From positions 97,883,366 to 97,947,365 of the forward strand of contig NC_090023.1 of NCBI RefSeq assembly GCF_037176765.1: a stretch of DNA of 64,000 bases, read 5' to 3'. The translations under genes were made by a program, and so were the position numbers. Origin of the DNA: Anolis sagrei. Lineage: Eukaryota > Chordata > Lepidosauria > Squamata > Anolidae. The notes under the pieces were generated by a model. The model did not search any database. It was not told the origin of the DNA and worked only from the letters and a program-made list of their open reading frames with translations. Of the stretch, positions 12,601 to 22,040 are shown one piece after another (position 1 is the first letter of the stretch; each line of letters opens with the position of its first letter).

Positions 12601-15600
12601 CCACCCTAAACTACATTTCACAGAATTTTACTCATGACAGAAGAATTGAGCTGTCTGTGTTAAAGCCCCAGTGAGATAAGGGGGCAAAAGTTGTTCTATC
12701 AACCTCAAAACATGCATATCCATTACAAACCAGAAATCGAAAATATATTTATTTTGAAATTTTGTTTTTCTTCCCTGTTTCTAGGCATACATCACTTTTG
12801 AAGTGATGATAGGTTGAATTATATCAAATTTTATTTTTTCAGGAAAATGGCACCAGGGTGTGAGCTGCAAATCCCGCAATGATCATTGCCATCATCCTTT
12901 AAATCATGGCTTTGATTACTTCTATGGCACACCTTTAACATTTCTGAATGAATGTCAGTCTGGCAAGGATCCCGAGATAAGTAAACAATTACGAGCTTCG
13001 TGTTGGTCTTATACACAACTGATTTCTCTCTTGGTGTTCACTCTTTTGCTGGGGAACATTTCTGGCATGACCTCTCTGAAATGGAAAGCAATTGCCTTTG
13101 TTGCTGTGTGTGACATTTTGTTTTTTATCACCTGGTTTTCTTGTTATGGATTTTCAAGATATTGGGACTGTATCCTGATGAAGGAACACATTGTTGTTGA
13201 ACAACCAATAAAAGTCGAGAATGTAACCTTCAAGATATTGAAGGAGGCTATCTCATTTATTGAAAGGTAACTAATCAAATTATATAATTCATATGCAAGT
13301 AAGCTTTGTGCATTTGATAGAAGTGGTCTGATTTAGAACATTTTATCAAGTTAGTGCTTAAGGTGAGCCCAAGCATCCTTCTGTATGAATCAGATTTTAA
13401 ATTACCATGAGTATGCTTTCCAGACACTAATTAATATTGACTTGTCTCTTCAAGATCTTTAGTACATATTTGTACTAGTATATTCTGTACTTTTCCTTCC
13501 ATACCTGGCAGTATTATTAAAATCCCTACAAATTCTGAAATTCTATAGAAATGAACAATGGCAGTTAAAATAGAATAATATTGATATAATTATAATATGA
13601 AAGGGCCACTATTCATGGATCCCTTCCATCCCTCAATCTAAATGAATAGACAGCAGAATGATGAATGTTTGATTCATATATGTAGTCAGCATATTAAAAT
13701 AGGTGCTCATCCTTGAATCTCATTATTTTTATATTTTTAAAGAGTTGAAGGTTTTTTTTTAATTTTCAGAAACAAACAAGGACAATTCCTCCTCTTTGTT
13801 TCTTTCTTACACGTCCACACTCCATGCTACACTACAGAGCTATTTCGTGGAAAAAGTAGGCACGGTTTATATGGAGACAATGTGGAGGAAATGGATTGGA
13901 TGGTGGGTGAGTAGTTGTTTAAAAAATTAGTTATATTTATCCAGGAAATAATGCCAATGTCCAAATTTTAGTCTTAACTGGAGTAGGTGGATTAAATCAA
14001 TTGCTGTCCAGAAAGTCATCTCATTGATTCAGTGAATCTACGGTGATTGGGATTAGCAACTGATTTGAATCAAAGTAATACCTTTCTTGGAGCCCATTTT
14101 TTTCTTCCTGGAGTTGTACTTTTCTCACTGTTGATGGGCTTTTCTTGGATTGATTAAAGAGGCATGATTTCTCTGAAGTCCTATGTTTGAAGAGAAAATA
14201 TTTCCCTCTCTAATGTGTGTATTTATTTTAAAAATGTAGAGTTTAAGTGCAATATGGCATTTGTATAGCCCTGTAAAAAAAAACGAGAGAAAGATAGGAA
14301 GGGGAGAAGGAAGGAAATAAACATAAAGTAACATATTGTTTTGATATGTCTTCAAATAAAAAGGCATTGAGATGGGAATGCAATGCCATAGTAAATATTG
14401 ATAATTGTCAGAAAAATGTCTGGAACAATAAAAATATTGCCTGGATATTAAAAAAAAAACAAAAAACAAAGAGGTAATACAGCACCAAATACAGCAATGT
14501 CCTGATACATTTGTCTTGTCTGTGGAAGAATAATATTTACTGTAGCACCTGATCTGCAAACATTTGGAAACAAAGATTCATAAATCTCAAAGATACCTTA
14601 TCTCTCTGAAAGAATTTCACTATAAACATTTGTAATCGTATACGAGACACTTCACTTTTGCCCCCATCTACACTGACCATTTAAGTGAATATGAGATTGG
14701 ATCAGCCTGTGGGAAACTACAAAACTGATGAGGCTGAACCCAGAGAAGGCCACTTAACATGGATTTCACCCCCAAATTAGGTTAAGTTAGTTTGGGGGTC
14801 ATCTTTCCTCTTCTATGTCATATGATTCACAAAGGAGGATAGGAGAACCAAGAGGGACTTTCCACACACACCCTTCTCATCCTCCTTCTTGACTCATGCA
14901 ACATGGAAGAAGGATCCACGATCTCCTGAAGATGCCAACCACAGATGCCTCTGAAACATCAGGAGAAAATTCTACTAGAACACAGCCATACAGTCCGGAA
15001 ACCACACAATACTCCAGAACCTATCTTATTTGTAAGTTGGGGACTGCCTGTACTGTCAAAACTCAATTCTACAAATACAGACTCTGCATGGATATAACTA
15101 ACCATGTTTCCATCCCTACCTATGTAGGAAAAATACTTACTGCCATTGACAAAGATGGCTTACGAGACAACACTTTTGTTTACTTTGCTTCTGACAATGG
15201 AGGATCTTTGGAGCTCAGAGAAGGGAGCACTCAGTGTGGTGGCTGGAACAGTATATACAAAGGTACAATAATTTGCTCCAATTATCTGTGTACTTGCACC
15301 TTCTATTTGAGTTACTCTAGTGTGTTAAGGGCTTTCTTTGATAAGGAAGCTTAAGTTGATATAGAATATTACTGTCGATGTTGATGTTACTGTATGTATA
15401 ACCCATTGTCACAAGTTGTCCATCTTCCCTAGTAAGGTGAAAATGGAAATTGCATGTTTCATGAAGACATGGACTCCTTTGGAGTGGGTAACAGAAGCTT
15501 TATTGAGTGATCATGCATCTCCTAAAACAGTCCCTTTGCAAGAGTAGGCAGATAAGTTTTCCTCCTTCCATTTTTGTAGGAATAATTATCTAACAATAAA

Positions 15601-18600
15601 AAGGAACACTAGATGATACTAGAGTGTAATCAATTCACCGGTCATATGGAAATTAAGCCTCATTATGAAGAAATCAGTATTCATGAAAGCTTCTCCTTAT
15701 TTATCTTTCTACAAGACAAATTCCACAACTGTTAAGAATGAGTCTTTTTAGACAAATTGTTATTAGCAGTCTCATTCTCACATCCTCCTCACACTTTTCC
15801 TGGCTCACATCTCCCTCTCCACTGTGTTCAGCATTCTGCCTTTTGGAAGACTGTTCCCTTACCCTACCAACTCTTGAACATACAGAGCTCTGTGCTTCTG
15901 TCCATATAATCTTTTGTATCCCCTGTGTTATTCCACTGTTCACAAGCTGCCCAAAATTTTCTTTGCCACCACCTTTATCTGCCCAGGGCAGTTCCATCTG
16001 TAAGGGCAAATAAATACCATGGATATTTTTCCCCACACTGGGACTCAACAAAGTTTATGAATTAAAATGATGACTGAGTAAAGGTGAAGGTAAAGGTTTT
16101 CCCCAACATTAAGTCTAGTCATGTCTGACTCTGGGGGGGTGGGGTGTAAATCTCCATTTATAAGCCAAAGAGATGGCATTGTCCATAGACACCACCTATG
16201 TCATGTGGTCAGCATGACTCCATGGAGTGCCATTACCTTCTTGCAAAAGCAATTCCTATTGATCTACTCACATTTGCATGTTTCTGAACTGCTAGGTTAG
16301 CAGAAGCTAGACCTAACAGCGGGAGCTCACCCTGCTCCCTGGATTCAAACCACCAACCTTTCGGTCAGAAAGTTCAGCACCTCAGCGGTTTAACCCACTG
16401 CACCATCAGGGGGATTGACTGAGATCCTGCATCAAATGCATAGTCACAATGTTGTAACTATACTTTATTTCTCCTTATGACCTCGGAAACATCCCTAAAC
16501 AGCCCCACAAATATGGAAAGTATGTGCTACTTGTAAGCAGGATACTACAAGGTCATATTGCCTGCTTCTTCTGCCAGTGAGTGATGCTACAAGAAGGAGG
16601 AGAAAGGACTTCTGTGCTATCCTGTCACAACTCTTCATTGCAGCCTCACTCTTTAGCAGGAGACAGGTTTCCACTTCCCCTGCAGGGTCCTCCTCATCAA
16701 AAGCACAGACCACCAATACTGGTTTTTAAAACAAGCTTCATGGTCATTGACAGTTGTGGGAATAGTGTTGCAATCACAAGTGAGAGTACATAGCCATTAT
16801 GATCTCTGAAATCTGTTACATATCATGATAGCTAATGATAATGATAGCATGAACCTGTGGCCAATGATAGCAGAGCAGGAATCCCACGGTGAAGGCCTTT
16901 AATGTAGCAAGGGATTAAGCATGTGGAAGTAGCCTTTAGGTTCTGTGGCTTTCTGCTAAAATGAGTTAACAGGAAGTCTTTCATATGACTTAAACAGCTA
17001 ATCGGCATAAATTCTGAACTGTGAGATTAAACTGACTGATGTATCTGTCTTATTTTGCTTTGTCCATGCAGGTGGGAAAGCCATGGGAGGCTGGGAAGGA
17101 GGAATCCGTGTGCCTGGAATAGTCAGATGGCCAGGAATGATCCCTGACAATATTGCCATTAATGAACCCATAAGTCTGATGGATATTTATCCCACAGTGG
17201 CGCACTTAGCTGGGGCATCAGTGCCACAGGACAGGTACAGAATATTGATGTAAAAGTAAATATTTAATTTCAACAATGTAAACGAAGTCCATCTCATCTA
17301 ATCCATTCTATGGGCTTTCTAGCATAGTCTAATTTTTCTGCATCTTTGCCTGGTATCCTGTTAAATTTTAACTACACTTATGATCTTATAACTTTGAATT
17401 CACATGTATGATCACCAATGTCCAAATATGTTGTACTCTTCTATTATTGTTGAGACAAATGCCTGCTTATCTCAATGCATCTTGAGACTGGAAGAGTGCT
17501 CTGGTCATCATTTCCCAGCACCATGATCTGCAGTGCCTCAAACCTCTTCAATTGTGGAAGTGCTTGGTGCAAGAGATAGATATGGCGTGGGGTGGCATCA
17601 GCAGAAGTAACTATAATGACAGACTTTGTCATTGCAGCTATGTCTGTTGATGAAGCTCTTTGGGACTTTTCATGTCTAATGTTGTCCTATGTCAATGATT
17701 GGCTTTAAGTTAATGAAATATTTTTAGTCCCTGCAGAATAGATATAATGTGTGCTTTCATTTGTATAAAACTATTGTCTTCAATAGTTCAATTCAATTCA
17801 ATAGTTCAATTCCTATTCCATGTGTGTGAAATCTCTCAGCACACTGGAGTTCCTACAACTGAAAAAAGATCCTATTTTATTTTTTTCTCCTTAACTGTAT
17901 TTTAAGTATTAGCGATCATCAATAAAGTATTTTATTCAATTTATTTTCTCTTTCATCTTAGAGTAATTGATGGCAAAAATCAGATAGCTTTACTTCAGGG
18001 AAAAGTGAAACACTCAGAGCATGAATTCATGTTTCACTATTGTGGAGCATACTTGCATGCAGTGCGCTGGTACCAGAAAGAGAGTGAGTACAAAATGTTG
18101 TAGCACATTGATGTATATCGGTGAAGAAAACATTTTGCTTAGCCTGAACATGGTCAATTGGGTTATATGGCCCCTCTGGTGGAAGAAAGCAGATAGTCTA
18201 TACAAATACAATAGCCTATGGTGTGAACAAATGTAGATATAGGAGGAGAGAAAATCCATCAATTGAATCCAAATCAGTTGCTTTACTTGGAGTTAAAGAG
18301 GTTAAATGCCCGGAAAGAGTGTTCCAGGCATATGGTGAATCCCAAATCCTCTTTCTCATGTGTAGTAGCTCTGCTTGCAGCTAAAATTGATATTTTTAAA
18401 AAAACATTATAGAGGTAACTTTGTTGCCTATAAAACTAAGAAAAAACAAAATCCACCCTGTGGATGGCAAACAGAATATAAAGAGGCTCAAATTTTCATA
18501 CATAAACATACAATTCACTAATATGAAAACGGACCTTGTAGCATCTTAGAGACTGAGAGAAAAAAGCTGGTAGCATAAGCTTTCATTAAGGGCAAGTCTG

Positions 18601-19656
18601 CATGGACCACTAAATCCAGGAAAGAATTGTTTTGTCAAAGGCTTTCATGGCTGGAATCACTGGGTTGCTGTGAGTTTTCTGGGCTGTATGGCCATGTTCC
18701 AGAGCAGAAGATAATGCTTCTGGAACATGGCCATACAGCCCGGAAAACTCACAGCAACCTAGGACAGAATTGCCGGTAATGCCTCAGCGCACTGCACAGC
18801 CAAACACAGGCTGTGAAGGAAGGCAGAACTCTTTATACACATATACTGGTCTACTGTAGACAAATGTGAACGCAAATGTGTAAGGAGATACTGCTGACCT
18901 CCTAATACAAACTTGTGAATATTCAAACTATCAGTGTATCCATCAGAATTCCAGCTGATAATTTCTCAAGCTTCAAACTTTTGTTTCGAATTTCCTTTCT
19001 CTCATTTTAACTAACGTTTCTTCAACAAGATAGACTTATTCTAATATGTCAGCTGAATACCTCAAAGACTGCACTGCCAGATTATTTCTAGAACCATAAT
19101 CCTGGACCCATCTCATAGAAAGCCATTCTTTCTTCCTTCTGCAGGAGCTAGTAATGCTTCAGCTATGGCCAAGCCTCATGTACTGTTTAACTCTTTTAAA
19201 CAATCTTTCAACAGGGAATGGAAATAAAAGAGACCTGCTGTTTAGGAAATCTTACATCTTTTGTTTATTCTCTCTTAAGGTGGTGCTCTCTGGAAAGTTC
19301 ATTATGTGTCTCCCAAATTTCATCCAGAGGGTGCTGGTGCCTGTTATAACAGTAAAATCTGCCCATGTTTTGGAGATGGTATTACCCATCACAATCCTCC
19401 CTTGCTTTTTGATCTCTCGCGCGACCCTTCTGAAGCCAATCCCTTGTCACCGACAACTGAGCCACTGTTTAACACCATTCTAAGTCATGCTGAAAGAGCT
19501 ATAAGAGAACATCAAGAAACACTCACTCCTGTCCCAGAACAGTTTGATATATATAATATTATATGGAAGCCATGGCTTCAGCCATGTTGTGGAACATTCC
19601 CTTTCTGTTGGTGTGATGATGAAACTGATAGCAATGCTATAAATGTTCAGATATAG
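40..19656 (+). CDS. ARSD: Arylsulfatase (ARSD/ARSH-type, membrane-associated), about 10 coding exons
   Basis: Sulfate-ester hydrolase of the STS/ARSD/ARSE/ARSF/ARSH cluster, expected in the ER/Golgi membrane system. Exons: 40-132 (signal peptide, tentative), 6079 or 6110-6193, 8935-9056, 11083-11205, 12843-13266, 13770-13906, 15128-15262, 17072-17234, 17962-18083 and 19280-19656. All have AG/GT borders, and phases run without a break from exon 2 to the stop. Visible motifs: metal-binding VDDLG in exon 2; CTPSR in exon 3, whose Cys becomes formylglycine; GKWH across exons 4/5; two hydrophobic helices in exon 5; LHVH in exon 6; SDNGG in exon 7; Lys of KGGK at the exon 7/8 join. The C-terminus ends in a Cys-rich tail ([10 protein letters not shown]). 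From memory of the human proteins it is about equally close to ARSD and ARSH. The convergent position next to GYG2 favours ARSD. The initiator ATG is probably upstream of the window. Family assignment is firm; the exact paralogue is not. Confidence 0.88.
361..520 (+). pseudogene. Decayed duplicate of arylsulfatase exon 2 with flanking intron
   Basis: This stretch resembles 6053-6200 in both the intron flank (TCTAGAT..., CTAGCTA, TTCTTTCTTATTTCTTCAA) and the exon core. Here the core reads [14 protein letters not shown], against [14 protein letters not shown] in the live exon. The position matching the live acceptor AG no longer has AG, and the position matching the donor GT reads AT, so it should not splice. 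DLGC has become NLDA. It could be an internal exon duplication or the remnant of an upstream tandem paralogue. Confidence 0.75.
1000..1317. mobile_element. hAT-like MITE interrupted by another element
   Basis: The ends are inverted: GCCCCATCTACACTGCCATA at the left, TATGGCAGTGTAGATCCAGC at the right. Between them, 1071-1206 matches, from memory, the right half of a lizard repeat ending GTTTGAGGACCCCTG. The element therefore appears split by a second DNA element. Confidence 0.55.
1400..1592. mobile_element. Short non-autonomous DNA element (MITE)
   Basis: The left end (TTTAGAATTAATACAGTGTA) and right end (AACTGTATTAACTCTACAGT then GTGGATGCACC) are inverted copies. The interior contains the 'gattccatagcattgag' text also found in similar elements near 42.7 and 59.9 kb. 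Probably hAT-type; the target duplication is unclear. Confidence 0.55.
2206..3234 (-). mobile_element. CR1-like LINE, 5'-truncated reverse transcriptase and 3' end
   Basis: On the minus strand an uninterrupted frame (3229-2462) encodes the C-terminal half of a reverse transcriptase: [20 protein letters not shown], then FADDTKL in the catalytic site, then [18 protein letters not shown]. The 3' end carries CR1-style ATTCTATGATTCT at about 2225-2211. Endonuclease and N-terminal RT are missing. It is a fairly young copy, since about 255 codons remain open. Inserted antisense in arylsulfatase intron 1. Confidence 0.9.
3360..3645 (+). mobile_element. L2-like LINE 3' tail with (TTA)n microsatellite
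   Basis: Contains the recurrent tail GTAAGCCACTCTGAGTCCCC, GGGGAGATGGTGGCGGGGTA and TAAATAAAG, then about 45 nt of (TTA)n. The same tail recurs at 8.5, 31.5, 37.6, 38.7, 51.5 and 58.4 kb, and inverted at 7.3, 11.9, 51.1, 52.9 and 57.3 kb. Confidence 0.65.
4995..5328. mobile_element. Tigger/pogo-like non-autonomous element with TA target sites
   Basis: Begins CAGTAGAGTGTCGCTTATCC and ends GAATAAGCAACACTCCATTG, imperfect inverted repeats flanked by TA on both sides (4993-4994, 5329-5330). Internal 'gatgttttggtgctaaatt' text occurs twice. The CAGTAGAGT...CTTATCC terminus is typical of Tigger-family elements. Confidence 0.75.
6079..6193 (+). CDS. ARSD: Arylsulfatase exon 2: first metal-binding motif
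   Basis: Encodes [19 protein letters not shown] followed by CFGNDTI, the N-terminal sulfatase strand with the two Asp residues that bind Ca2+/Mg2+. It ends at ATCAG/GTAAGT in phase 2. Two acceptors are possible. AG at 6077-6078 matches the phase of the signal-peptide exon but adds about 10 residues ([12 protein letters not shown]). AG at 6108-6109 has a better pyrimidine tract but the wrong phase for exon 1. The coding core from about 6113 is secure. Confidence 0.75.
6274..6809. mobile_element. hAT-type non-autonomous element with 8-bp target duplication
   Basis: The termini TAGGGCTGGGC and GCCCAGCCCTA are perfect inverted repeats. ATAAGAAC flanks both sides (6266-6273 and 6810-6817), the 8-bp duplication expected of hAT. 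The interior is built of TTCGTTTCG/CGAAACGAA-type motifs plus a unique core, and no transposase frame is visible. It lies in arylsulfatase intron 2. Confidence 0.9.
7303..7733 (-). mobile_element. L2-like LINE 3' fragment
   Basis: The minus strand at about 7720-7580 reads [14 protein letters not shown], then [20 protein letters not shown], the C-terminal end of an L2/CR1-group polyprotein. A 3' UTR follows, with the GGGCGGCAT / TAAATAAATA tail. 5'-truncated; ends in (AAAT)n. Confidence 0.7.
7784..8030 (-). mobile_element. Old CR1-like LINE 3' fragment
   Basis: Diverged relative of 2300-2540: shared order of 'catctattccactgttaaac', 'agaggttcttcctgaaattt', 'ctctaatctctggagcagcag' and 'cacatatttaaatatag'. 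Much older than the 2.2-kb copy. Confidence 0.6.
8045..8440 (+). mobile_element. tRNA-headed squamate SINE
   Basis: A decayed tRNA-like head with B-box-like text (GGTTGACCGTTCGAAGCC) precedes the conserved SINE body (GAGCTCCTGGCTGTCAGCCC, CCTAGCAGATCGAAAGCAG, GTGAGTAGATAAACAGGTAC). It belongs to the same broad family as the inverted copy at 16.1-16.4 kb. Confidence 0.65.
8470..8612 (+). mobile_element. L2-like LINE 3' tail
   Basis: Tail text CCGCTCCAAGTCCCCCTTTG, GGCAGAATATAAATA and TAAATAAATAA, a diverged copy of the tail seen at 3.5 kb. Confidence 0.55.
8935..9056 (+). CDS. ARSD: Arylsulfatase exon 3: catalytic sulfatase signature
   Basis: 122 nt with TTTTTTAG acceptor and G/GTTTGC donor. 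Encodes [19 protein letters not shown], then [24 protein letters not shown] is the sulfatase signature in which Cys is oxidised to formylglycine; the downstream Gly and Arg are also present. The donor is weaker than usual (GTTTGC), but the phase fits exon 4. Confidence 0.93.
9057..11082 (+). other. Arylsulfatase intron 3, no clear gene content
   Basis: About 2 kb. Short open frames at 9421-9826 lack homology I recognise and are not splice-consistent. A pair of loosely inverted stretches (10684-10710 CTCATCACATG; 10930-10955 CATCATGTGATGG) hints at an old DNA element. Nothing else identified. Confidence 0.5.
11083..11205 (+). CDS. ARSD: Arylsulfatase exon 4
   Basis: 123 nt between TTTTAG and G/GTACAG. 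Encodes [19 protein letters not shown], then [20 protein letters not shown]. It contains the family's [14 protein letters not shown] block, with a potential N-glycosylation site at NET. Phase 1 in and out. Confidence 0.92.
   Translation, partial: ACQPELSPKSSSELGVQVVSLQMKQHLLSYYSSKAIQLVL
11395..11520 (-). mobile_element. Sauria-type SINE fragment
   Basis: Matches the body of Sauria SINEs on the minus strand ('gacttgtccagggggttacc', 'tccatggccaagcaggga', 'cattgttcagaaaacca'), compared with better copies at 19.7, 27.0 and 62.0 kb. Old and partial. Confidence 0.5.
11860..12062 (-). mobile_element. L2-like LINE 3' tail, inverted, with (TTTA)n
   Basis: (TTTA)n followed by GTATACCGCTAATATCTCAG and GCGGTTTACAACATG, the reverse complement of the recurrent LINE tail. 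Located in arylsulfatase intron 4. Confidence 0.5.
12500..12675. mobile_element. Short DNA element (MITE), decayed
   Basis: Inverted halves: CACTGGGTCTTTAATGTAGG with CTGTGTTAAAGCCCCAGTGAG, and AGAATTCTGGGAAATATAGT with ACTACATTTCACAGAATTTT. Family likely hAT-like. Confidence 0.5.
12843..13266 (+). CDS. ARSD: Arylsulfatase exon 5: GKWH motif and two membrane helices
   Basis: 424 nt, the largest internal exon. It opens by completing GKWH (Lys and His line the active site). The conserved [16 protein letters not shown] block follows. Next come two hydrophobic helices, about [16 protein letters not shown] and [17 protein letters not shown], which in this subfamily form a membrane hairpin. It closes with [10 protein letters not shown]. 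The donor is AG/GTAACT. Confidence 0.95.
13770..13906 (+). CDS. ARSD: Arylsulfatase exon 6
   Basis: 137 nt with TTTTCAG acceptor and G/GTGAGT donor. Encodes [18 protein letters not shown], with the active-site His, then [16 protein letters not shown], a hallmark of the ARSD/E/F/H group. Confidence 0.95.
14879..15010 (+). mobile_element. Fragment of the squamate 'gaaacatcaggag' repeat
   Basis: Contains ATCTCCTGAAGATGCCAACC, CTCTGAAACATCAGGAGA and CATACAGTCCGGAAACCACA, closely related to 40958-41040. The family appears again at 18.6-18.8 kb. Class uncertain; see the hammerhead-like motif finding. Confidence 0.6.
15128..15262 (+). CDS. ARSD: Arylsulfatase exon 7
   Basis: 135 nt after a TATGTAG acceptor. 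Encodes [19 protein letters not shown], then ASDNGGSLE (Asp-Asn metal ligands), then [10 protein letters not shown]. An interspersed-repeat fragment ends about 120 nt upstream, so an open frame appears to run into the exon from non-coding DNA. Confidence 0.93.
16084..16418 (-). mobile_element. tRNA-headed squamate SINE, near full length
   Basis: On the minus strand the tRNA-like head at about 16418-16340 reads GCAGTGGGTTAAACCGCTGA, then the B box GGTTTGAATCC. Then come GAGCTCCCGCTG, the CAAATGTGAGTAGATCAATA core and a 3' end near 16090 containing AGACTTAATGTTGGGGAAAA. Inserted in arylsulfatase intron 7. Confidence 0.8.
17072..17234 (+). CDS. ARSD: Arylsulfatase exon 8
   Basis: 163 nt with CATGCAG acceptor and AG/GTACAG donor. 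Encodes [17 protein letters not shown], then [23 protein letters not shown] and VPQDR. It supplies the active-site Lys region and the family's [11 protein letters not shown] block. Confidence 0.95.
17962..18083 (+). CDS. ARSD: Arylsulfatase exon 9
   Basis: 122 nt with ATCTTAG acceptor and A/GTGAGT donor. Encodes [15 protein letters not shown], then [20 protein letters not shown], matching the family's SxHEFxFHYC block. The phase fits exon 10 (codon AGT split across the intron). Confidence 0.92.
18622..18768. repeat. Near-perfect palindrome, 41-nt arms
   Basis: 18663-18703 and 18719-18759 are reverse complements with about one mismatch, around a 15-nt spacer (e.g. GGGCTGTATGGCCATGTTCC against GGAACATGGCCATACAGCCC). 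It uses the same repeat text as 40598-41085. Inserted in arylsulfatase intron 9. Confidence 0.85.
19280..19656 (+). CDS. ARSD: Arylsulfatase exon 10: C-terminal domain and stop
   Basis: Starts after TCTTAAG and ends at TAG (19654-19656). Encodes [19 protein letters not shown], an ICPCFGDG Cys cluster, [17 protein letters not shown], and TLTPVPEQF. The end is [17 protein letters not shown] plus a short acidic/polar tail, as in ARSD and ARSH. Confidence 0.96.
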
Positions 19657-19734
19657 ATTGTCAATGCAACTGTTTTATATCCTATGTCAAACATGATGTC
19701 TCTTTCATGCTGTTGTGTTTGTTGTACACCTTCA

Positions 19735-19962
19735 AGCAATTTCTGACTTAAGTCAACCTTAAGGCAAACCTATCATGGGGTTTTCTTGGCAAGGTATGTT
19801 CCAAGTAGGTTTGTGTTTGCATCTTCTGAGGCTGAGTATGACTTGGGCAAGGACATCCAGTAGGTTTCCATTGCTCTGTAGAAATCTGAACCATGGTCTA
19901 TAGAGTTTCCGTCTAATGTTCAAACAACTGCACCACTTTGGCTCTCTTCTTCCATTCATCTG
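19735..19962 (-). mobile_element. Sauria-type SINE
   Basis: On the minus strand it has a tRNA-like head near 19960 (GAGCCAAAGTGGTGCAGTTG), middle text with CTTGCCCAAGTCATACTCAG, and a tail with CTTGCCAAGAAAACCCCATG. Orientation and order match copies at 27.0 and 62.0 kb. Confidence 0.7.
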
Positions 19963-20203
19963 ACAATGAATTGAGGTGCATACAGTTCCTTGCTATATCA
20001 AATGGGAAAGCCTAAAAAAATCTGTTTGTGTTGAAAATTTATTGTAAAAGGGATGCTTTAATTGGTGAAAGCTGACACTGTTTAGGGTTTGGGTTTAGCT
20101 CTGAAGAAAACTAGATTCAAATGGCTACTTAGCCAGGCATCTCAGTTGCTGGCCTTGAGTCATTCCTTATTTCCCTATCTTATATTGTTATCCCTGTTGT
20201 AAG

Positions 20204-20209
20204 AATAAA
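20204..20209 (+). terminator. Candidate poly(A) signal of the arylsulfatase gene
   Basis: AATAAA about 550 nt beyond the stop codon, followed by a moderately T-rich stretch. The proposed 3' UTR overlaps an old Sauria-type SINE at about 19.7-20.0 kb. Position is plausible but unproven. Confidence 0.45.
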
Positions 20210-21634
20210 ATGTTGAAGGAAAACCATGAACATTTGCATTTCTTGTGAGGAAAAGTGGATGTAACAAATAATTCTTCTAAATCAAATAATTCTGTTTTAT
20301 TTGTTTTTTTGAATTAACAAATTCAGGTCAGGTAGTGACACAAATCTCCAGCTATTTTGAACAGCCAGTGAGAAGGTTTCAAACTGCAGAGTGTTGAATA
20401 CTTCTGAGCTCTTCTTGTTAAGGGAATATATACCTGAGTAAGAGATTACTTTCAGAAGACATACTGCTGAGCTGTCTGTCAAAATAGACTCTTGGGAAGT
20501 GTTTGTATGTTGACACACAAAATATTATAAAATATTTTATAAATGAGAAGTTGCTCTCAATCTCTCTAGTAGATGACTGAGTAGTGTTTCTACCTTCACT
20601 AATGTTGGTAGTCCCTACAGCTACCAGGACCCAGTGAAGATTGTGAAGTTACCCTGGTTTGAGGTCAACAGTGGAAATATTTTCCACTGCAGCTATAGAA
20701 CAAAAGTAACTTCCTCTGCTCGAAACTCTTTTCATGCTGCTGACTACACATCTCACAAAAATTTCACATGGAAGAATATTCCATGGATCTAGACCAAATC
20801 ACATGTAAGCTAAAATAAAAACACATCTTTTTTTACAGCTTTGTCTATTTTACTCATTTTGCTGCAAAATAACATGGAGGAATGCTAGTCAGGCATTTCC
20901 CCATTCATTTCAAGTACATATAATATATACAAAGTTGCATTATATTAGCTTTGTCTTTCAACTTAACAATTCAGCCCTTAACACTGCTTGCTAAATCTAA
21001 GCACTTGGATGTAAGCTTATTAATTTTCACTGAGGATGATGAAACTAAAGAAGCTTCATTCTATTCATATCAGCTTAGCTGGTATCTACACTGAGTTGCT
21101 AGGCACCTAAAATAAATGGCCGGCTTCCCAGTATGAAGTGATTAAACAGAACCCCACTGTGCTGAGCCTTTAAGAGTTTGTGCATTGGAAACTGCTCCAC
21201 CCTTGCACAACTTCTCTCTGACATCAATCTATCTAAGTGTTGACTCAGATAATCCAGACATAATTTGCAATCTTATTTGATCTGTGATGTATCTGATTTA
21301 AAAATGGAATAAGGGCCATTCAATTATATACATGCTTCCTTTTGGAGGAGAGAATTCACTTCAAAACAATAGTACATAATTAAATATTATGTTTTGGTAG
21401 ACATTTGCTACATATAAAAATATTTAAGGAACATTGCTTCCTTAAATACTTTTGGTTAACTATTCTTTAAAATCCATATCCTACACAATCAACCTAGGAA
21501 ATGGAACATTGTAATTACGGCATCTTTCCTGCTTTTCTCTTGTAGTAGAACTAAAAGAGAAAAGAAAGAAAGAATACATTCACATTATAATGCTACATTT
21601 TTTCCTTCCAAATGGTATTCAAGGCTGTTTATTA

Positions 21635-22040
21635 TTAACTGCCCTCAAGTCGACTTTGACTTGCGACAACCCAATGAATGAGAAACCTCCATGTTCTTCC
21701 ATACTCAACTGTTGATTTAGTGTTGTGGCTTCCTTGATTGCCTGTCCATCTGGAATGCAATCCCCCTCTTTTCCTTGCCTTCTACCTTAGAAAGCATCAT
21801 TGTCCTTTTTACTGATACATTTCTTCTCATATTATGCCTAAAATACAACCACCTCAGTTTAATCATCACGGTTTCTAGGCCGAGTTCAGACAATTTGCTC
21901 TAAGACACAATTATTTGTCTTTGAAGCAGATCATATCCGTTGAACTCTTTTTGAGCACCAAATCTCAAATGAGCTGATGCTTTTCCTATCCACTTTCTTC
22001 CCATCCACCTATCTACAGTAGTGAATGCAATAAGATGAAT
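21635..22040 (-). mobile_element. Old RTE/BovB-like LINE fragment
   Basis: Text such as CAAGTCGACTTTGACTTGCG, GGCTTCCTTGATTGCCTGTC and CTCAGTTTAATCATCACGG recalls a LINE segment common in reptile genomes. No long frame remains. Assignment from memory only. Confidence 0.45.

Noticed and set aside
14125-14559. 144-codon minus-strand frame
   Set aside because: AT-rich sequence in arylsulfatase intron 6 with aromatic-rich, low-information translation and no homology I recognise.
14896-15354. 152-codon plus-strand frame that appears as one protein
   Set aside because: The first half is an interspersed-repeat fragment plus intron. Only 15128-15262 is real coding sequence (arylsulfatase exon 7).
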